Shown: one piece after another, positions 17,242-24,194 of the stretch | Numbering within the stretch: the stretch's first letter is position 1 | Layout: each line of letters opens with the position of its first letter | Assembly: GCA_902788975.1 (NCBI GenBank) | Contig: CADAMI010000014.1 | Coordinates: forward strand, 1 to 37,289 | DNA length: 37,289 nucleotides | From: an uncultured Erysipelotrichaceae bacterium | GTDB taxonomy: Bacteria; Bacillota_I; Bacilli_A; RF39; UBA660 | Direction of reading: 5' to 3' | Notes under the pieces: model-generated | Told to the model about the DNA's origin: nothing | Databases searched by the model: none | Seen by the model: only the letters and a program-made list of their open reading frames with translations | Made by a program: the position numbers and the translations under genes

Positions 17242-17318
17242 TGGTCGGGAAGACAGGATTTGAACCTGCAACCCCTTGGTCCCAAACCAAATGCTCTACC
17301 AAGTTGAGCCACTTCCCG
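17242..17318 (-). tRNA. tRNA-Pro (UGG)
   Basis: Acceptor CGGGAAG pairs with CTTCCCG; the anticodon loop TTTGGGA reads UGG; T-loop TTCAAAT; CCA encoded. It lies in front of, and divergent from, proS. Confidence 0.96.
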
Positions 17319-17320
17319 AA

Positions 17321-17397
17321 TGGTGGAGAATGAGGGACTCGAACCCTTGACCCTCTGCGTGCAGGGCAGATGCTCTAGCCAACTGAGCTAATTCCCC
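17321..17397 (-). tRNA. tRNA-Ala (UGC), with C at position 33
   Basis: Acceptor GGGGAAT pairs with ATTCTCC (one G-T pair); the anticodon arm is TCTGC-CCTGCAC-GCAGA, reading UGC; T-loop TTCGAGT; CCA encoded. Position 33, almost always U, is C here. Confidence 0.93.
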
Positions 17398-17409
17398 ATG
17401 GCAAAAATA

Positions 17410-17438
17410 ATTATATATTAAAAAAATATGTTTGTCAA
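17410..17438 (-). promoter_or_regulatory. Consensus promoter of the tRNA-Ala/Pro unit
   Basis: On the minus strand TTGACA (17438-17433), exactly 17 bases, TATAAT (17415-17410): a perfect sigma-A consensus, 12 bases before tRNA-Ala. Confidence 0.92.
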
Positions 17439-17478
17439 CCAAAAAATATGAAAATTTCAGTAAAAAAAGCAAATAATA

Positions 17479-17487
17479 TGATATAAT
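17479..17487 (+). promoter_or_regulatory. Extended -10 promoter for proS
   Basis: TGATATAAT is a TGn-TATAAT extended -10 lying 22 bases before the proS ATG. No clear -35 is seen. It is back to back with the tRNA promoter. Confidence 0.55.
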
Positions 17488-17508
17488 CTTATCAAGAGGT
17501 GCATATTT

Positions 17509-18936
17509 ATGAATGGAAATAAAGCAATTACAAAACGTGATGTTGATTTTGCCAAGTGGTATACTGATGTTGTTATGGCTGCAAAATTAGCCAGATATTC
17601 TAATGTAAAAGGGTGTATTATTTATGAACCAAACGGTACTGCTATTTGGGAAAAAATTCAACAAGTTTTAGATAGAAAATTTAAAGAAACTGGACATAAG
17701 AATGTACAGATGCCAATGCTTATTCCCGAAAATTTATTAAGAAAAGAAGGAGAGTTAGTTGCTGGCTTTGCTCCAGAAGTTGCTTGGGTTACCCAAGGTG
17801 GTAATAAAGAACTTGAAGAACGTTTATGCATAAGACCAACCAGCGAAACATTATTTAGTGATTATTATCATGATGTTGTAAAATCATATAAAGATCTACC
17901 ATTAAAATATAACCAATGGTGTAATGTAATGCGTTGGGAAAAAGAAGCTAGACCATTTTTAAGAGGAAGAGAATTCTTTTGGCAAGAGGGTCACACAGTT
18001 CATGCTACTAAAGAGGAAGCCGAAGCTGAAACAAGGAGAATGCTTCAAGTATATGAAGAATTCTTTAAAGATTATTTAGCAATTCCTGTAATAACTGGTC
18101 GAAAGACTGAAAAAGAAAAATTTGCCGGAGCTGATTATACTTTAACAGTTGAAGCCCTTATGTATAATGGCGTTACACTTCAATCTGGAACAAGTCATTA
18201 TTTTGGTCAAAAGTTTAGCAAAGCATATGATATAAAGTTTGTCAATAAAGATAATCAATTTGATTATGCTTATCAAACATCATGGGGAGTATCAAATCGT
18301 ATGATTGGCGCCTTAATAATGGTTCATAGTGATGATGCTGGATTAGTATTACCACCAAGGATTGCACCTATTCAAGTTGCTATTATCCCAATCGGTAAAG
18401 ATGAAAGAGTAATGGCCTTAGCCAACAAATATAAAAAAGAATTACTAGAAAATAATATCACTGCTTATGTTGATGATTCAGAAAAATCACCAGGCTTTAA
18501 ATTCGCTGAAGCTGAAGTTAATGGTATCCCAGTAAGGATTGAAATAGGTTCAAGAGATATAGAAAATAATCAAATTACATTTGCTAGAAGAGATACTTTT
18601 GAAAAGACTACTAAGCCATTAGATACTGATGTTGTAAAATATACTAAAGAACTATTAGAAACAATTCAAAAAGATATGTTTAATCGTGCTTTAGAAAGAA
18701 GAGAAAAACTAACTTTTGAAGCACATAATTTAAAAGAAATGGAAGATATTTTAAATAAACAACCTGGTTTTATTCATGCAATGTGGTGTGGAGATAATGC
18801 TTGTGAAGAAAAAATTAAAGAAATTAAAGGATGCAAGTCACGCTGCATTATGGAAGATGCCAAGCCAATTGATAATAAATGCGTATGCTGCGGTAAACAG
18901 GCTAAGTATCATGTTATATGGGGAATACAATATTAG
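17509..18936 (+). CDS. proS: Prolyl-tRNA synthetase, eukaryote/archaeal-like (type 3)
   Basis: A 475-residue class II synthetase that charges tRNA-Pro. Motif 2 is MRWEKEARPFLRGREFFWQEGHT, motif 3 is in the block starting QTSWGVSNRMIGA, followed by the anticodon-binding domain (IAPIQVAIIPIG). The C-terminal extension has a zinc-type set of cysteines (WCGDNAC, GCKSRC, CVCCGK) and ends in Tyr, as in the short type lacking the bacterial editing insertion. The ribosome site is AAGAGGTG. Its substrate tRNA-Pro(UGG) is encoded just upstream on the opposite strand. Confidence 0.97.
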   Translation: MNGNKAITKRDVDFAKWYTDVVMAAKLARYSNVKGCIIYEPNGTAIWEKIQQVLDRKFKETGHKNVQMPMLIPENLLRKEGELVAGFAPEVAWVTQGGNKELEERLCIRPTSETLFSDYYHDVVKSYKDLPLKYNQWCNVMRWEKEARPFLRGREFFWQEGHTVHATKEEAEAETRRMLQVYEEFFKDYLAIPVITGRKTEKEKFAGADYTLTVEALMYNGVTLQSGTSHYFGQKFSKAYDIKFVNKDNQFDYAYQTSWGVSNRMIGALIMVHSDDAGLVLPPRIAPIQVAIIPIGKDERVMALANKYKKELLENNITAYVDDSEKSPGFKFAEAEVNGIPVRIEIGSRDIENNQITFARRDTFEKTTKPLDTDVVKYTKELLETIQKDMFNRALERREKLTFEAHNLKEMEDILNKQPGFIHAMWCGDNACEEKIKEIKGCKSRCIMEDAKPIDNKCVCCGKQAKYHVIWGIQY

Positions 18937-18965
18937 TTGTCATAAAAGTAAAATTATGCTATAAT
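18937..18965 (+). promoter_or_regulatory. Promoter for secG
   Basis: TTGTCA (18937-18942), a 17-base spacer ending TGC, and TATAAT (18960-18965). It begins immediately after the proS stop codon. Confidence 0.75.
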
Positions 18966-18988
18966 ACTTAAAAACAAAAGGAGGAACT

Positions 18989-19201
18989 ATGGAAACAGCT
19001 GTAGTAATCATATCAATTTTATTAATTGCAATCGTTTTACTTCAAAGTGGTAAAGCTGAAAGCGCTAACATAATTCAAGGAGGAAGTTCTGAATTATTTC
19101 AAAATAGAAAAGAAAGAGGAGCTGAACTATTTATCAGTAGATTGACTTTCATTCTAGGATTTGCATTCTTTGTATTATGTATATTTATATCATTTATGTA
19201 A
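18989..19201 (+). CDS. secG: Protein translocase subunit SecG
   Basis: A 70-residue membrane protein with two hydrophobic helices (about residues 3-19 and 50-69) joined by a cytoplasmic loop holding LQSGKAESANIIQGGSSELF, the SecG family signature. SecG assists SecYE/SecA translocation. The ribosome site AAAGGAGG is strong. It is followed by two terminators, so it is monocistronic; rnr and smpB, the usual neighbours, are absent. Confidence 0.93.
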   Translation: METAVVIISILLIAIVLLQSGKAESANIIQGGSSELFQNRKERGAELFISRLTFILGFAFFVLCIFISFM

Positions 19202-19203
19202 TT

Positions 19204-19231
19204 AAGTAGGATTTCATATCCTACTTTTTTG
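19204..19231 (+). terminator. Terminator after secG
   Basis: AAGTAGGA pairs with TCCTACTT and is followed by a run of T. Confidence 0.85.
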
Positions 19232-19234
19232 TTT

Positions 19235-19262
19235 ATACCTAGTTAATTCTAGGTATTTTTAT
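19235..19262 (+). terminator. Second tandem terminator after secG
   Basis: ATACCTAG pairs with CTAGGTAT around TTAATT and is followed by five T. With the first it insulates secG from the sporulation operon. Confidence 0.75.
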
Positions 19263-19383
19263 TATCAAAAGTGATTTAATTTTATCCAAAAAAAGTAAAC
19301 CATTATAATTTATACAAATATTATTTATGAAGGGCAAGAAAGGAGTGAAGCAAAATAAGTCGATTAAAACATTTATCTAATAT

Positions 19384-19390
19384 TGTCGAA
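19384..19390 (+). promoter_or_regulatory. Candidate Spo0A box
   Basis: TGTCGAA matches the Spo0A-box consensus. It lies 27 bases before a TGC-TAAATT extended -10 (19415-19423) that lacks a recognisable -35, the arrangement of Spo0A-activated sigma-A promoters in Bacillus. The operon behind it is spoIIA-like. A single seven-base match is weak alone; the context supports it. Confidence 0.5.
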
Positions 19391-19444
19391 TATGTATAAA
19401 AAAAAATAAATATGTGCTAAATTCTAATAGAAAGGAACAAAAAC

Positions 19445-19759
19445 ATGTTAAAAATAAGTTTTGAATTTCGCAAAGGAATATTTTTCATTCGTTTAATTGG
19501 TAACTTAAATAAAGAATCATATAAACAAATTGAGGTAGAATTAAATTCCTTAATTAATGATAATAAATTTAAATTTATAGTTATTAATACAAACTATTTA
19601 AATGAAATAGATTTAACAGGTTTAAATTATTTAACAAAACTATATTATATGACTATTGAAAATAAGAGCAATCTTATTATATGTGATAAATTTAAAATAA
19701 TTAAAACATTATTTAATAATAATGTTCCAAATATAGAAGATGAATTAGAAGTATTATAA
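19445..19759 (+). CDS. Anti-sigma factor antagonist, SpoIIAA-like (STAS domain)
   Basis: A 104-residue single STAS domain. In the phosphorylation loop NEIDLTGLNYL, D56-L57-T58-G59 occupies the place of D-S-S-G in SpoIIAA, with Thr at the position of the phosphorylated Ser58. In Bacillus, SpoIIAA frees sigma-F in the forespore by capturing the anti-sigma factor SpoIIAB. The ribosome site is AGAAAGGAAC. The sigma gene begins 10 bases after the stop; no spoIIAB lies between. A candidate Spo0A box lies upstream. Confidence 0.75.
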   Translation: MLKISFEFRKGIFFIRLIGNLNKESYKQIEVELNSLINDNKFKFIVINTNYLNEIDLTGLNYLTKLYYMTIENKSNLIICDKFKIIKTLFNNNVPNIEDELEVL

Positions 19760-19769
19760 AGGAGAGAAT

Positions 19770-20426
19770 ATGAATAATATAACTGATTTAATCTTAGAAA
19801 ATGAAGGCATGATTTATAAAATAATAAATAAATACAAAAATTATTTTGAATTAGAAGATTTATATCAAGTGGCAGTTATGGGATTAATTAAAGCATATAA
19901 AAATTATAATTCTAACTATAATACTAAATTTACTTCTTATGCTTATCCATACATTTTAGGTGAGGTTATTAAATACATAAATGAATTTAGAGGTATTAAG
20001 GTTAATAAAAATATGAAGATTTTATACTCACAAATACTTAAAGCCAAAGAAGTTCTTTCTCAAAAATTAATGAAAGAGCCAACTGCTTACGAATTATCGC
20101 TATTTTTAGAAATAGATGAATCATTAATAGATGAAGTGCTAAAGGCTAATACGATGGTAGATAGTTTAGATAAGATAATTAGTGAAGATGATAAAAATCT
20201 TGAGTTATATGATAAATTGGGTTATTGTGATAGCGAAGTAGAAAACTATGAATTAGCTTATGAATTAGAAAAATTATCCCCAATTGAAAAGAAGATAATC
20301 AGATCAAGATATTTTGAAGATATGTCACAAAAAGAAGTTGGAGATACGTTAGGTATGTATCAAGTTGAAGTTTCAAGAAGAGAAAAAAAGATATTACAAA
20401 AATTAAAGAATAATATTGCAGCATAG
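19770..20426 (+). CDS. Sporulation sigma factor of the SigF/SigG group
   Basis: A 218-residue sigma-70 family protein. Region 2 is YFELEDLYQVAVMGLIKAY...FTSYAYPYILGEVIKYI (residues about 25-75); region 3 has KEPTAYELSLFLEI; region 4 ends KEVGDTLGMYQVEVSRREKK, whose QVxVSRxEKK is typical of sigma-F and sigma-G. It is shorter than Bacillus SigF (about 255), starting almost directly at region 2.1. The ribosome site AAAGGAGAG is strong. Position behind a SpoIIAA-like gene favours sigF over sigG. Confidence 0.8.
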   Translation: MNNITDLILENEGMIYKIINKYKNYFELEDLYQVAVMGLIKAYKNYNSNYNTKFTSYAYPYILGEVIKYINEFRGIKVNKNMKILYSQILKAKEVLSQKLMKEPTAYELSLFLEIDESLIDEVLKANTMVDSLDKIISEDDKNLELYDKLGYCDSEVENYELAYELEKLSPIEKKIIRSRYFEDMSQKEVGDTLGMYQVEVSRREKKILQKLKNNIAA

Positions 20427-20436
20427 AAGTAATAAA

Positions 20437-20652
20437 TTGACTGATGTATATCTAATAATTTCTAAAAATATAAAGAAATACAGGCTAAAAAAAGGTATGA
20501 CTCAAAAAGATTTAGCCATAAAAAGTGGTTATTCATATGCTTATATTCGCAGAGTAGAAGGACCTAAATGTATCAAGAATTTCTCTATCCAAACAATATA
20601 CAGGTTAGCTGCCTCTCTAGATATTGATATAAAGCAATTATTTGAAGAATAG
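20437..20652 (+). CDS. Small XRE-family DNA-binding protein
   Basis: A helix-turn-helix protein of about 71 residues: ISKNIKKYRLKKGMTQKDLAIKSG (helices 1-2), YSYAYIRRVEG (recognition helix) and IQTIYRLAASLDIDIKQLF. It consists of little beyond the HTH domain. The start is uncertain: TTG at 20437, 10 bases after the sigma gene, or TTG at 20416 overlapping it. The position, third in the spoIIA-like operon, is unusual and suggests a sporulation-linked regulator. Target unknown. Confidence 0.75.
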   Translation: MTDVYLIISKNIKKYRLKKGMTQKDLAIKSGYSYAYIRRVEGPKCIKNFSIQTIYRLAASLDIDIKQLFEE

Positions 20653-20666
20653 ACATATAATAAAAT

Positions 20667-20906
20667 ATGAAAATAATGAATAGATTAGATAATTATTTAT
20701 ATGATAAAGAATATCGCATAATAATTAAAGAAAACTATGTTAATATAGTAAATTATGATGAAATAGTTGATTTTAATTTGAATAAAATATCTGTAAAATA
20801 TAGAAACAAAAAAGTTTCTATCGAAGGTACAAATTTGACAATTAATAAGATGGTTGAAGATGAAGTTTTAATAACCGGTAATATTTCTAATATAAGTATA
20901 AATTGA
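20667..20906 (+). CDS. yqfC: Sporulation protein YqfC (YabP/YqfC family)
   Basis: A 79-residue protein with the YabP/YqfC pattern: IVNYDEIVDFN, then ISVKYRNKKVSIEGTNLTI and a C-terminal VEDEVLITGNISNISI, i.e. the G-x-x-L-x-I...E-x-V-x-I-x-G-x-I signature. In Bacillus yqfC is a mother-cell sigma-E gene needed for efficient sporulation and sits directly before yqfD, as here. No strong ribosome site is visible, so translation may be coupled to the upstream gene. Confidence 0.8.
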   Translation: MKIMNRLDNYLYDKEYRIIIKENYVNIVNYDEIVDFNLNKISVKYRNKKVSIEGTNLTINKMVEDEVLITGNISNISIN

Positions 20907-20938
20907 TAATTATTTGCATAATTATTTATAGGTGTCCT

Positions 20939-22111
20939 ATGAATAATAATTATGTATTAGTTAAAATAGAAGGCAAAAATGTTGGTAATTATGTCAAATG
21001 GCTTATTAAAAATAAAATAAATATCATTAATTTAAATATTGTTAAACATAATGAATTAAAAATTCTTATTGATTATAAAAATTTTAATTTATTAAGTAAA
21101 TATTCAAAAACATATAAAATAACTATAATAAGAAAATATGGAAAATTAAGACTATTTGATATCCTTAAAAATAATATGATTATCATATTATGTCTTATGT
21201 TATCCATGATTTTTTTATATTTTTTATCAAATATAATATTCTCTGTAGATGTTATTTATAATGATAGTGAAGTAGTTGATTTAATAAAAAAGGAATTAGC
21301 TAAATATGATGTCAAAAAATATGAAAAAAAGAAATCTTATGAATATCTTGATAAAGTAAAAGAAAGAATATTAAATGATAATAAAGATACTCTGGAATGG
21401 CTTGAAATTGAAGAAAGTGGCACAAAATATATTGTTAGATTAGTAGAAAGAAAAAAAGAAACTAAACAAAATGAATATCAGTACCAATCAGTAGTAGCTA
21501 GCAAAGATGCCACAATCGCAAGTATTAAAGCTTATTCTGGTGAAAAAGTTAAGCAAGTTAATGAATATGTTAAAAAAGGTGATGTCATTATTAGCGGAAT
21601 TCTCACTAAACCAGATGGTACTAATTTATATATCAAAGCAAAAGGTTCTGTACTGGGGGAAGTATGGTATAAAGTATCAGTCGAATATCCTTTATATTAT
21701 AAGGAAGAAAGAGTAACTGGAAAAAATAAAAGCGTTATTCTAATTTGTTTTCTGAATAAAGAAATACCAATATTCCCATATAAAAAATATAAACAATTCA
21801 AACGTCAAAGTAGATCATTAATAGAGAATAATTTTATTCCCTTTAAAATAACTAAGGAAAAATTATATGAAGTAATTATAAAAGAAGATATTTATACTAA
21901 TGAAGAAGCTATTCAAAAAGCTATTGAGGAGGCTAAATTAAAGATAAAAGAAAAAAACAAAAATATTATTAATATTAAGAATGTTCAAATGCTTGATAAA
22001 GAAAATTTAAATTCCAAAATAAAAATAAATCTATTTGTCTCTGTAATTGAAGATATTACAGAAATAACTGAAGTAAAAGAAGAAACAAAAGAAGAAAATA
22101 TTGATAATTAA
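20939..22111 (+). CDS. yqfD: Sporulation protein YqfD
   Basis: A 390-residue protein matching the YqfD family: an N-terminal domain (YVLVKIEGKNVGNYVKWL), one membrane segment (about residues 82-103) and an extracytoplasmic part with YIVRLVERK, VASKDATIASIKAYSGEKVKQVNEYVKKGDVIISG and a GSVLGEVWY motif. In Bacillus it is a sigma-E-dependent membrane protein of the mother cell. I use the ATG at 20939 (AGGTG upstream) instead of an upstream start. phoH, yqfF and ybeY, which follow in Bacillus, are replaced by an unknown gene. Confidence 0.88.
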   Translation: MNNNYVLVKIEGKNVGNYVKWLIKNKINIINLNIVKHNELKILIDYKNFNLLSKYSKTYKITIIRKYGKLRLFDILKNNMIIILCLMLSMIFLYFLSNIIFSVDVIYNDSEVVDLIKKELAKYDVKKYEKKKSYEYLDKVKERILNDNKDTLEWLEIEESGTKYIVRLVERKKETKQNEYQYQSVVASKDATIASIKAYSGEKVKQVNEYVKKGDVIISGILTKPDGTNLYIKAKGSVLGEVWYKVSVEYPLYYKEERVTGKNKSVILICFLNKEIPIFPYKKYKQFKRQSRSLIENNFIPFKITKEKLYEVIIKEDIYTNEEAIQKAIEEAKLKIKEKNKNIINIKNVQMLDKENLNSKIKINLFVSVIEDITEITEVKEETKEENIDN

Positions 22112-22155
22112 ATAAAAATAATATATAATGATATAAAAGAATAGGAGAAAAAGAC

Positions 22156-22539
22156 ATGATACAAACCCAAACAATCGATATCGGGCATGTAAAGAAAATA
22201 TTTGAAAATTGTCCAAATTTTGAAAAAATAATTCATTATGAATATCCTTTTGGCGATATTTTATCTAAAAAGTTAATTGATTGGTATCGTGAGTTAATCT
22301 TCTCGGCAAATGGTAATAATGAAAATCAATTATTACTTATTCGTGCATTAGATAGAAGTTTGTATTTATATGTTAGAGATAATAAATATAAAAGAGGCTT
22401 AAGAAAAATAATTACTACAGATGATCTTACTTTTGAAAATAAAGATCTTATTAAAGAAGTTATAAAAAGATTAATAGAGTTTACTAATAATTATGAAAAA
22501 AAAGAAGTGCGTGAAGTTAGTGTATCCAAATGGTTATAA
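22156..22539 (+). CDS. Unknown protein behind yqfD
   Basis: A 127-residue soluble, mostly helical charged protein with no motif I recognise. Features are an early CPNFEKIIHYEYPFGDILSKKLIDWYREL block and a C-terminal helix ending NYEKKEVREVSVSKWL. No signal peptide or membrane segment. AGGAGAAA lies before the ATG. It is 44 bases after yqfD and ends in a terminator, so it may be the last gene of the sporulation operon. Confidence 0.7.
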   Translation: MIQTQTIDIGHVKKIFENCPNFEKIIHYEYPFGDILSKKLIDWYRELIFSANGNNENQLLLIRALDRSLYLYVRDNKYKRGLRKIITTDDLTFENKDLIKEVIKRLIEFTNNYEKKEVREVSVSKWL

Positions 22540-22553
22540 CACTAACTTTTTTT
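22514..22553 (+). terminator. Terminator of the sporulation cluster
   Basis: AAGTTAGTGT (22514-22523) pairs with ACACTAACTT (22539-22548) and is followed by seven T. The stem includes the last codons of the upstream gene. Confidence 0.85.
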
Positions 22554-22563
22554 AATATTAGCC

Positions 22564-22593
22564 TTTACAAAATTAAACAAATTTTGTTATAAT
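22564..22593 (+). promoter_or_regulatory. Promoter for the thioredoxin-like gene
   Basis: TTTACA (22564-22569), an 18-base spacer, TATAAT (22588-22593). Confidence 0.7.
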
Positions 22594-22611
22594 TTACATG
22601 GAGGCGTTCTT

Positions 22612-23142
22612 ATGGGAAGAAAATTAAGAAGAAAGCAAGCAAAAAAAGAAGGCAAAAGCTTAGAAAGAGAAAATATAACTGAAACAAATCCAATTAAAAA
22701 ATATTTATTAAATATATTTGTAATTGTTGGCGTATTTGCTATTATTTATCTAGTATCAGCTTTATTTATTACTAAAGAATTAGATTGGTTTAATAAAGAT
22801 AAGTCAGAAGAAAAAGAAAACAACAATGTATCAAATGCTATTTTAGCATCTGCTATATTTAAACAAAGTGAAGAAGAATATTATGTCTATTTCTATGATT
22901 TTAATGAAGAAGAAAAAGATAGTGAAATTACTAAATTAGTTGATAATAATTTGATGGGTGACAAAGTATATAAAGTAAATACCAAATCAGCTATGAATAC
23001 TAATTATGTTAGTGAAGAAAGCAACAAAAATGCTAAAACTTTATCTGAATTAAAAGTAGTTTCTCCAACTTTGATAAAAATTTCTGGCGATACAATTACT
23101 GAATATTATGAAAAAAAAGAAATAATCAATAAATTAAGTTAA
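22612..23142 (+). CDS. Membrane-anchored protein with cysteine-less thioredoxin-like domain
   Basis: A 176-residue protein: a very basic cytoplasmic N-terminus (GRKLRRKQAKKEGK), one membrane helix (about residues 33-54) and an outside domain. The latter runs EEYYVYFYDFNEE, DNNLMGDKVYKVNT and SELKVVSPTLIKISGDTITEYYEKKEIINKL, the strand order of a thioredoxin fold ending with a typical P-T-L-I-x-I-x-x-G-x-I segment. No cysteine is present, so it cannot be a disulfide oxidoreductase. It has its own promoter and a following terminator. Fold is inferred from pattern; role unknown. Confidence 0.55.
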   Translation: MGRKLRRKQAKKEGKSLERENITETNPIKKYLLNIFVIVGVFAIIYLVSALFITKELDWFNKDKSEEKENNNVSNAILASAIFKQSEEEYYVYFYDFNEEEKDSEITKLVDNNLMGDKVYKVNTKSAMNTNYVSEESNKNAKTLSELKVVSPTLIKISGDTITEYYEKKEIINKLS

Positions 23143-23165
23143 TATAATTAGTAGAAGAATACATT

Positions 23166-23195
23166 AATACAAGTAAAAAATGCTTGTATTTTTAT
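23166..23195 (+). terminator. Terminator before rplS
   Basis: AATACAAG pairs with CTTGTATT and is followed by T-rich sequence. Confidence 0.8.
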
Positions 23196-23203
23196 TAATT
23201 ATG

Positions 23204-23282
23204 TGCTATCATTTATAAATGAAGCAATCCGCTGCAGCGTTTTTTTGTATGATTGTGGTTAAAAAAGGAGAGTGAATACGAA
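23204..23282 (+). promoter_or_regulatory. rplS promoter and leader (possible L19 autoregulatory leader)
   Basis: A TGC-TATCAT extended -10 (23204-23212) is followed by about 60 bases of leader. In it CAATC (about 23225) can pair with GATTG (about 23253) enclosing a small CGC-TGCA-GCG hairpin and seven T. Firmicutes rplS genes often carry an L19-binding leader of this kind; I identify it from position and hairpin only. Confidence 0.4.
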
Positions 23283-23639
23283 ATGGCTAAGAGTTTAATT
23301 GAAAAAATTACTGAAAAGCAAATTAATCCAAACATTCCTGAATTCAGAGTCGGAGACACAGTTAACGTAGGATGTAAAATCATCGAAGTTAAAGGTGGAA
23401 AATCAAAAGAAAGAATTCAAAATTTTGAAGGTGTAGTAATCTCTAGAAAAGGTAGCGGTGCTACAGAAACTTTTACAGTAAGAAAAATTTCTTCTGGAGT
23501 TGGTGTTGAAAAAACATTCCCAGTAAATAGTCCTAACATTGCTTCAATTGAAGTAGTTAAAAAAGGCAAAGTAAGAAGAGCTAAATTATATTTCTTAAGA
23601 ACTATGACAGGTCAATACAAGATTAAAGAAAGACGATAA
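23283..23639 (+). CDS. rplS: 50S ribosomal protein L19
   Basis: A 118-residue L19: [37 protein letters not shown] and a C-terminal [10 protein letters not shown] match the family along its length. L19 lies at the 30S-50S interface. The ATG at 23283 has AAGGAG about 12 bases upstream; a 10-residue upstream extension is not conserved. It leads the operon rplS-lepB-rbgA-yceD-rpmF. rimM and trmD, which usually precede rplS, are not here, and rpsP-khpA lie separately at 36.4 kb. Confidence 0.98.
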   Translation: MAKSLIEKITEKQINPNIPEFRVGDTVNVGCKIIEVKGGKSKERIQNFEGVVISRKGSGATETFTVRKISSGVGVEKTFPVNSPNIASIEVVKKGKVRRAKLYFLRTMTGQYKIKERR

Positions 23640-23678
23640 TAAACCTAAATAGTTTATTATCTTTGCTATAGGAGGATT

Positions 23679-24176
23679 ATGAAAAAGTTTATTAAAGAAC
23701 TAATCCCTTATATTGTAATTGTTATCGTAGTTGTTCTAATTAGAACCTTTATTGCGACCCCAGTTATTGTATCTGGTGATTCAATGGTTCCGACTTTAAA
23801 GAACAAGCAATTGCTTTTATTGAATAAGATTAATTATAAAATTAGCGATATTAAAAGGTTTGATGTTGTCGTTATTAATATTGATAACAAAGAAATTATC
23901 AAAAGAGTAATTGGTCTTCCTGGAGAAGATATCTTATACAGAAGTAACAAATTATATGTTGATGGACATGAAATAGAAAATGATTATAATTTTGATACAG
24001 ATGACTTTTCTTTGAAAACCATATGTAACTGTACAAAAATTCCTGAAGATAAATATCTAGTCTTGGGTGATAATCGTGCTGTCTCTGCTGATAGTAGAAT
24101 TATTGGCCTAATTGATAAGAAAGATATTGAAGGAAATGTAAATATTAGTTTATGGCCTATCAAAAAAGTAAAATAG
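23679..24176 (+). CDS. lepB: Signal peptidase I
   Basis: A 165-residue type I signal peptidase of the Bacillus SipS kind: one N-terminal membrane helix (residues 8-27), catalytic S35 in SGDSM and K75 in IIKRVIGLPGE, and the conserved LGDNRAVSADSR block near the end. It removes signal peptides outside the membrane. AGGAGG precedes the ATG. It lies 39 bases after rplS in the same operon, as in several Firmicutes. Confidence 0.96.
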   Translation: MKKFIKELIPYIVIVIVVVLIRTFIATPVIVSGDSMVPTLKNKQLLLLNKINYKISDIKRFDVVVINIDNKEIIKRVIGLPGEDILYRSNKLYVDGHEIENDYNFDTDDFSLKTICNCTKIPEDKYLVLGDNRAVSADSRIIGLIDKKDIEGNVNISLWPIKKVK

Positions 24177-24194
24177 TAAAGTGTAGGTGATATT

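Noticed and set aside
19327-19380. Small ORF (17 codons) or leader peptide before the SpoIIAA-like gene
   Set aside because: The AAAGGAG lies inside the reading frame rather than before its ATG, and the other frame has no standard start codon.
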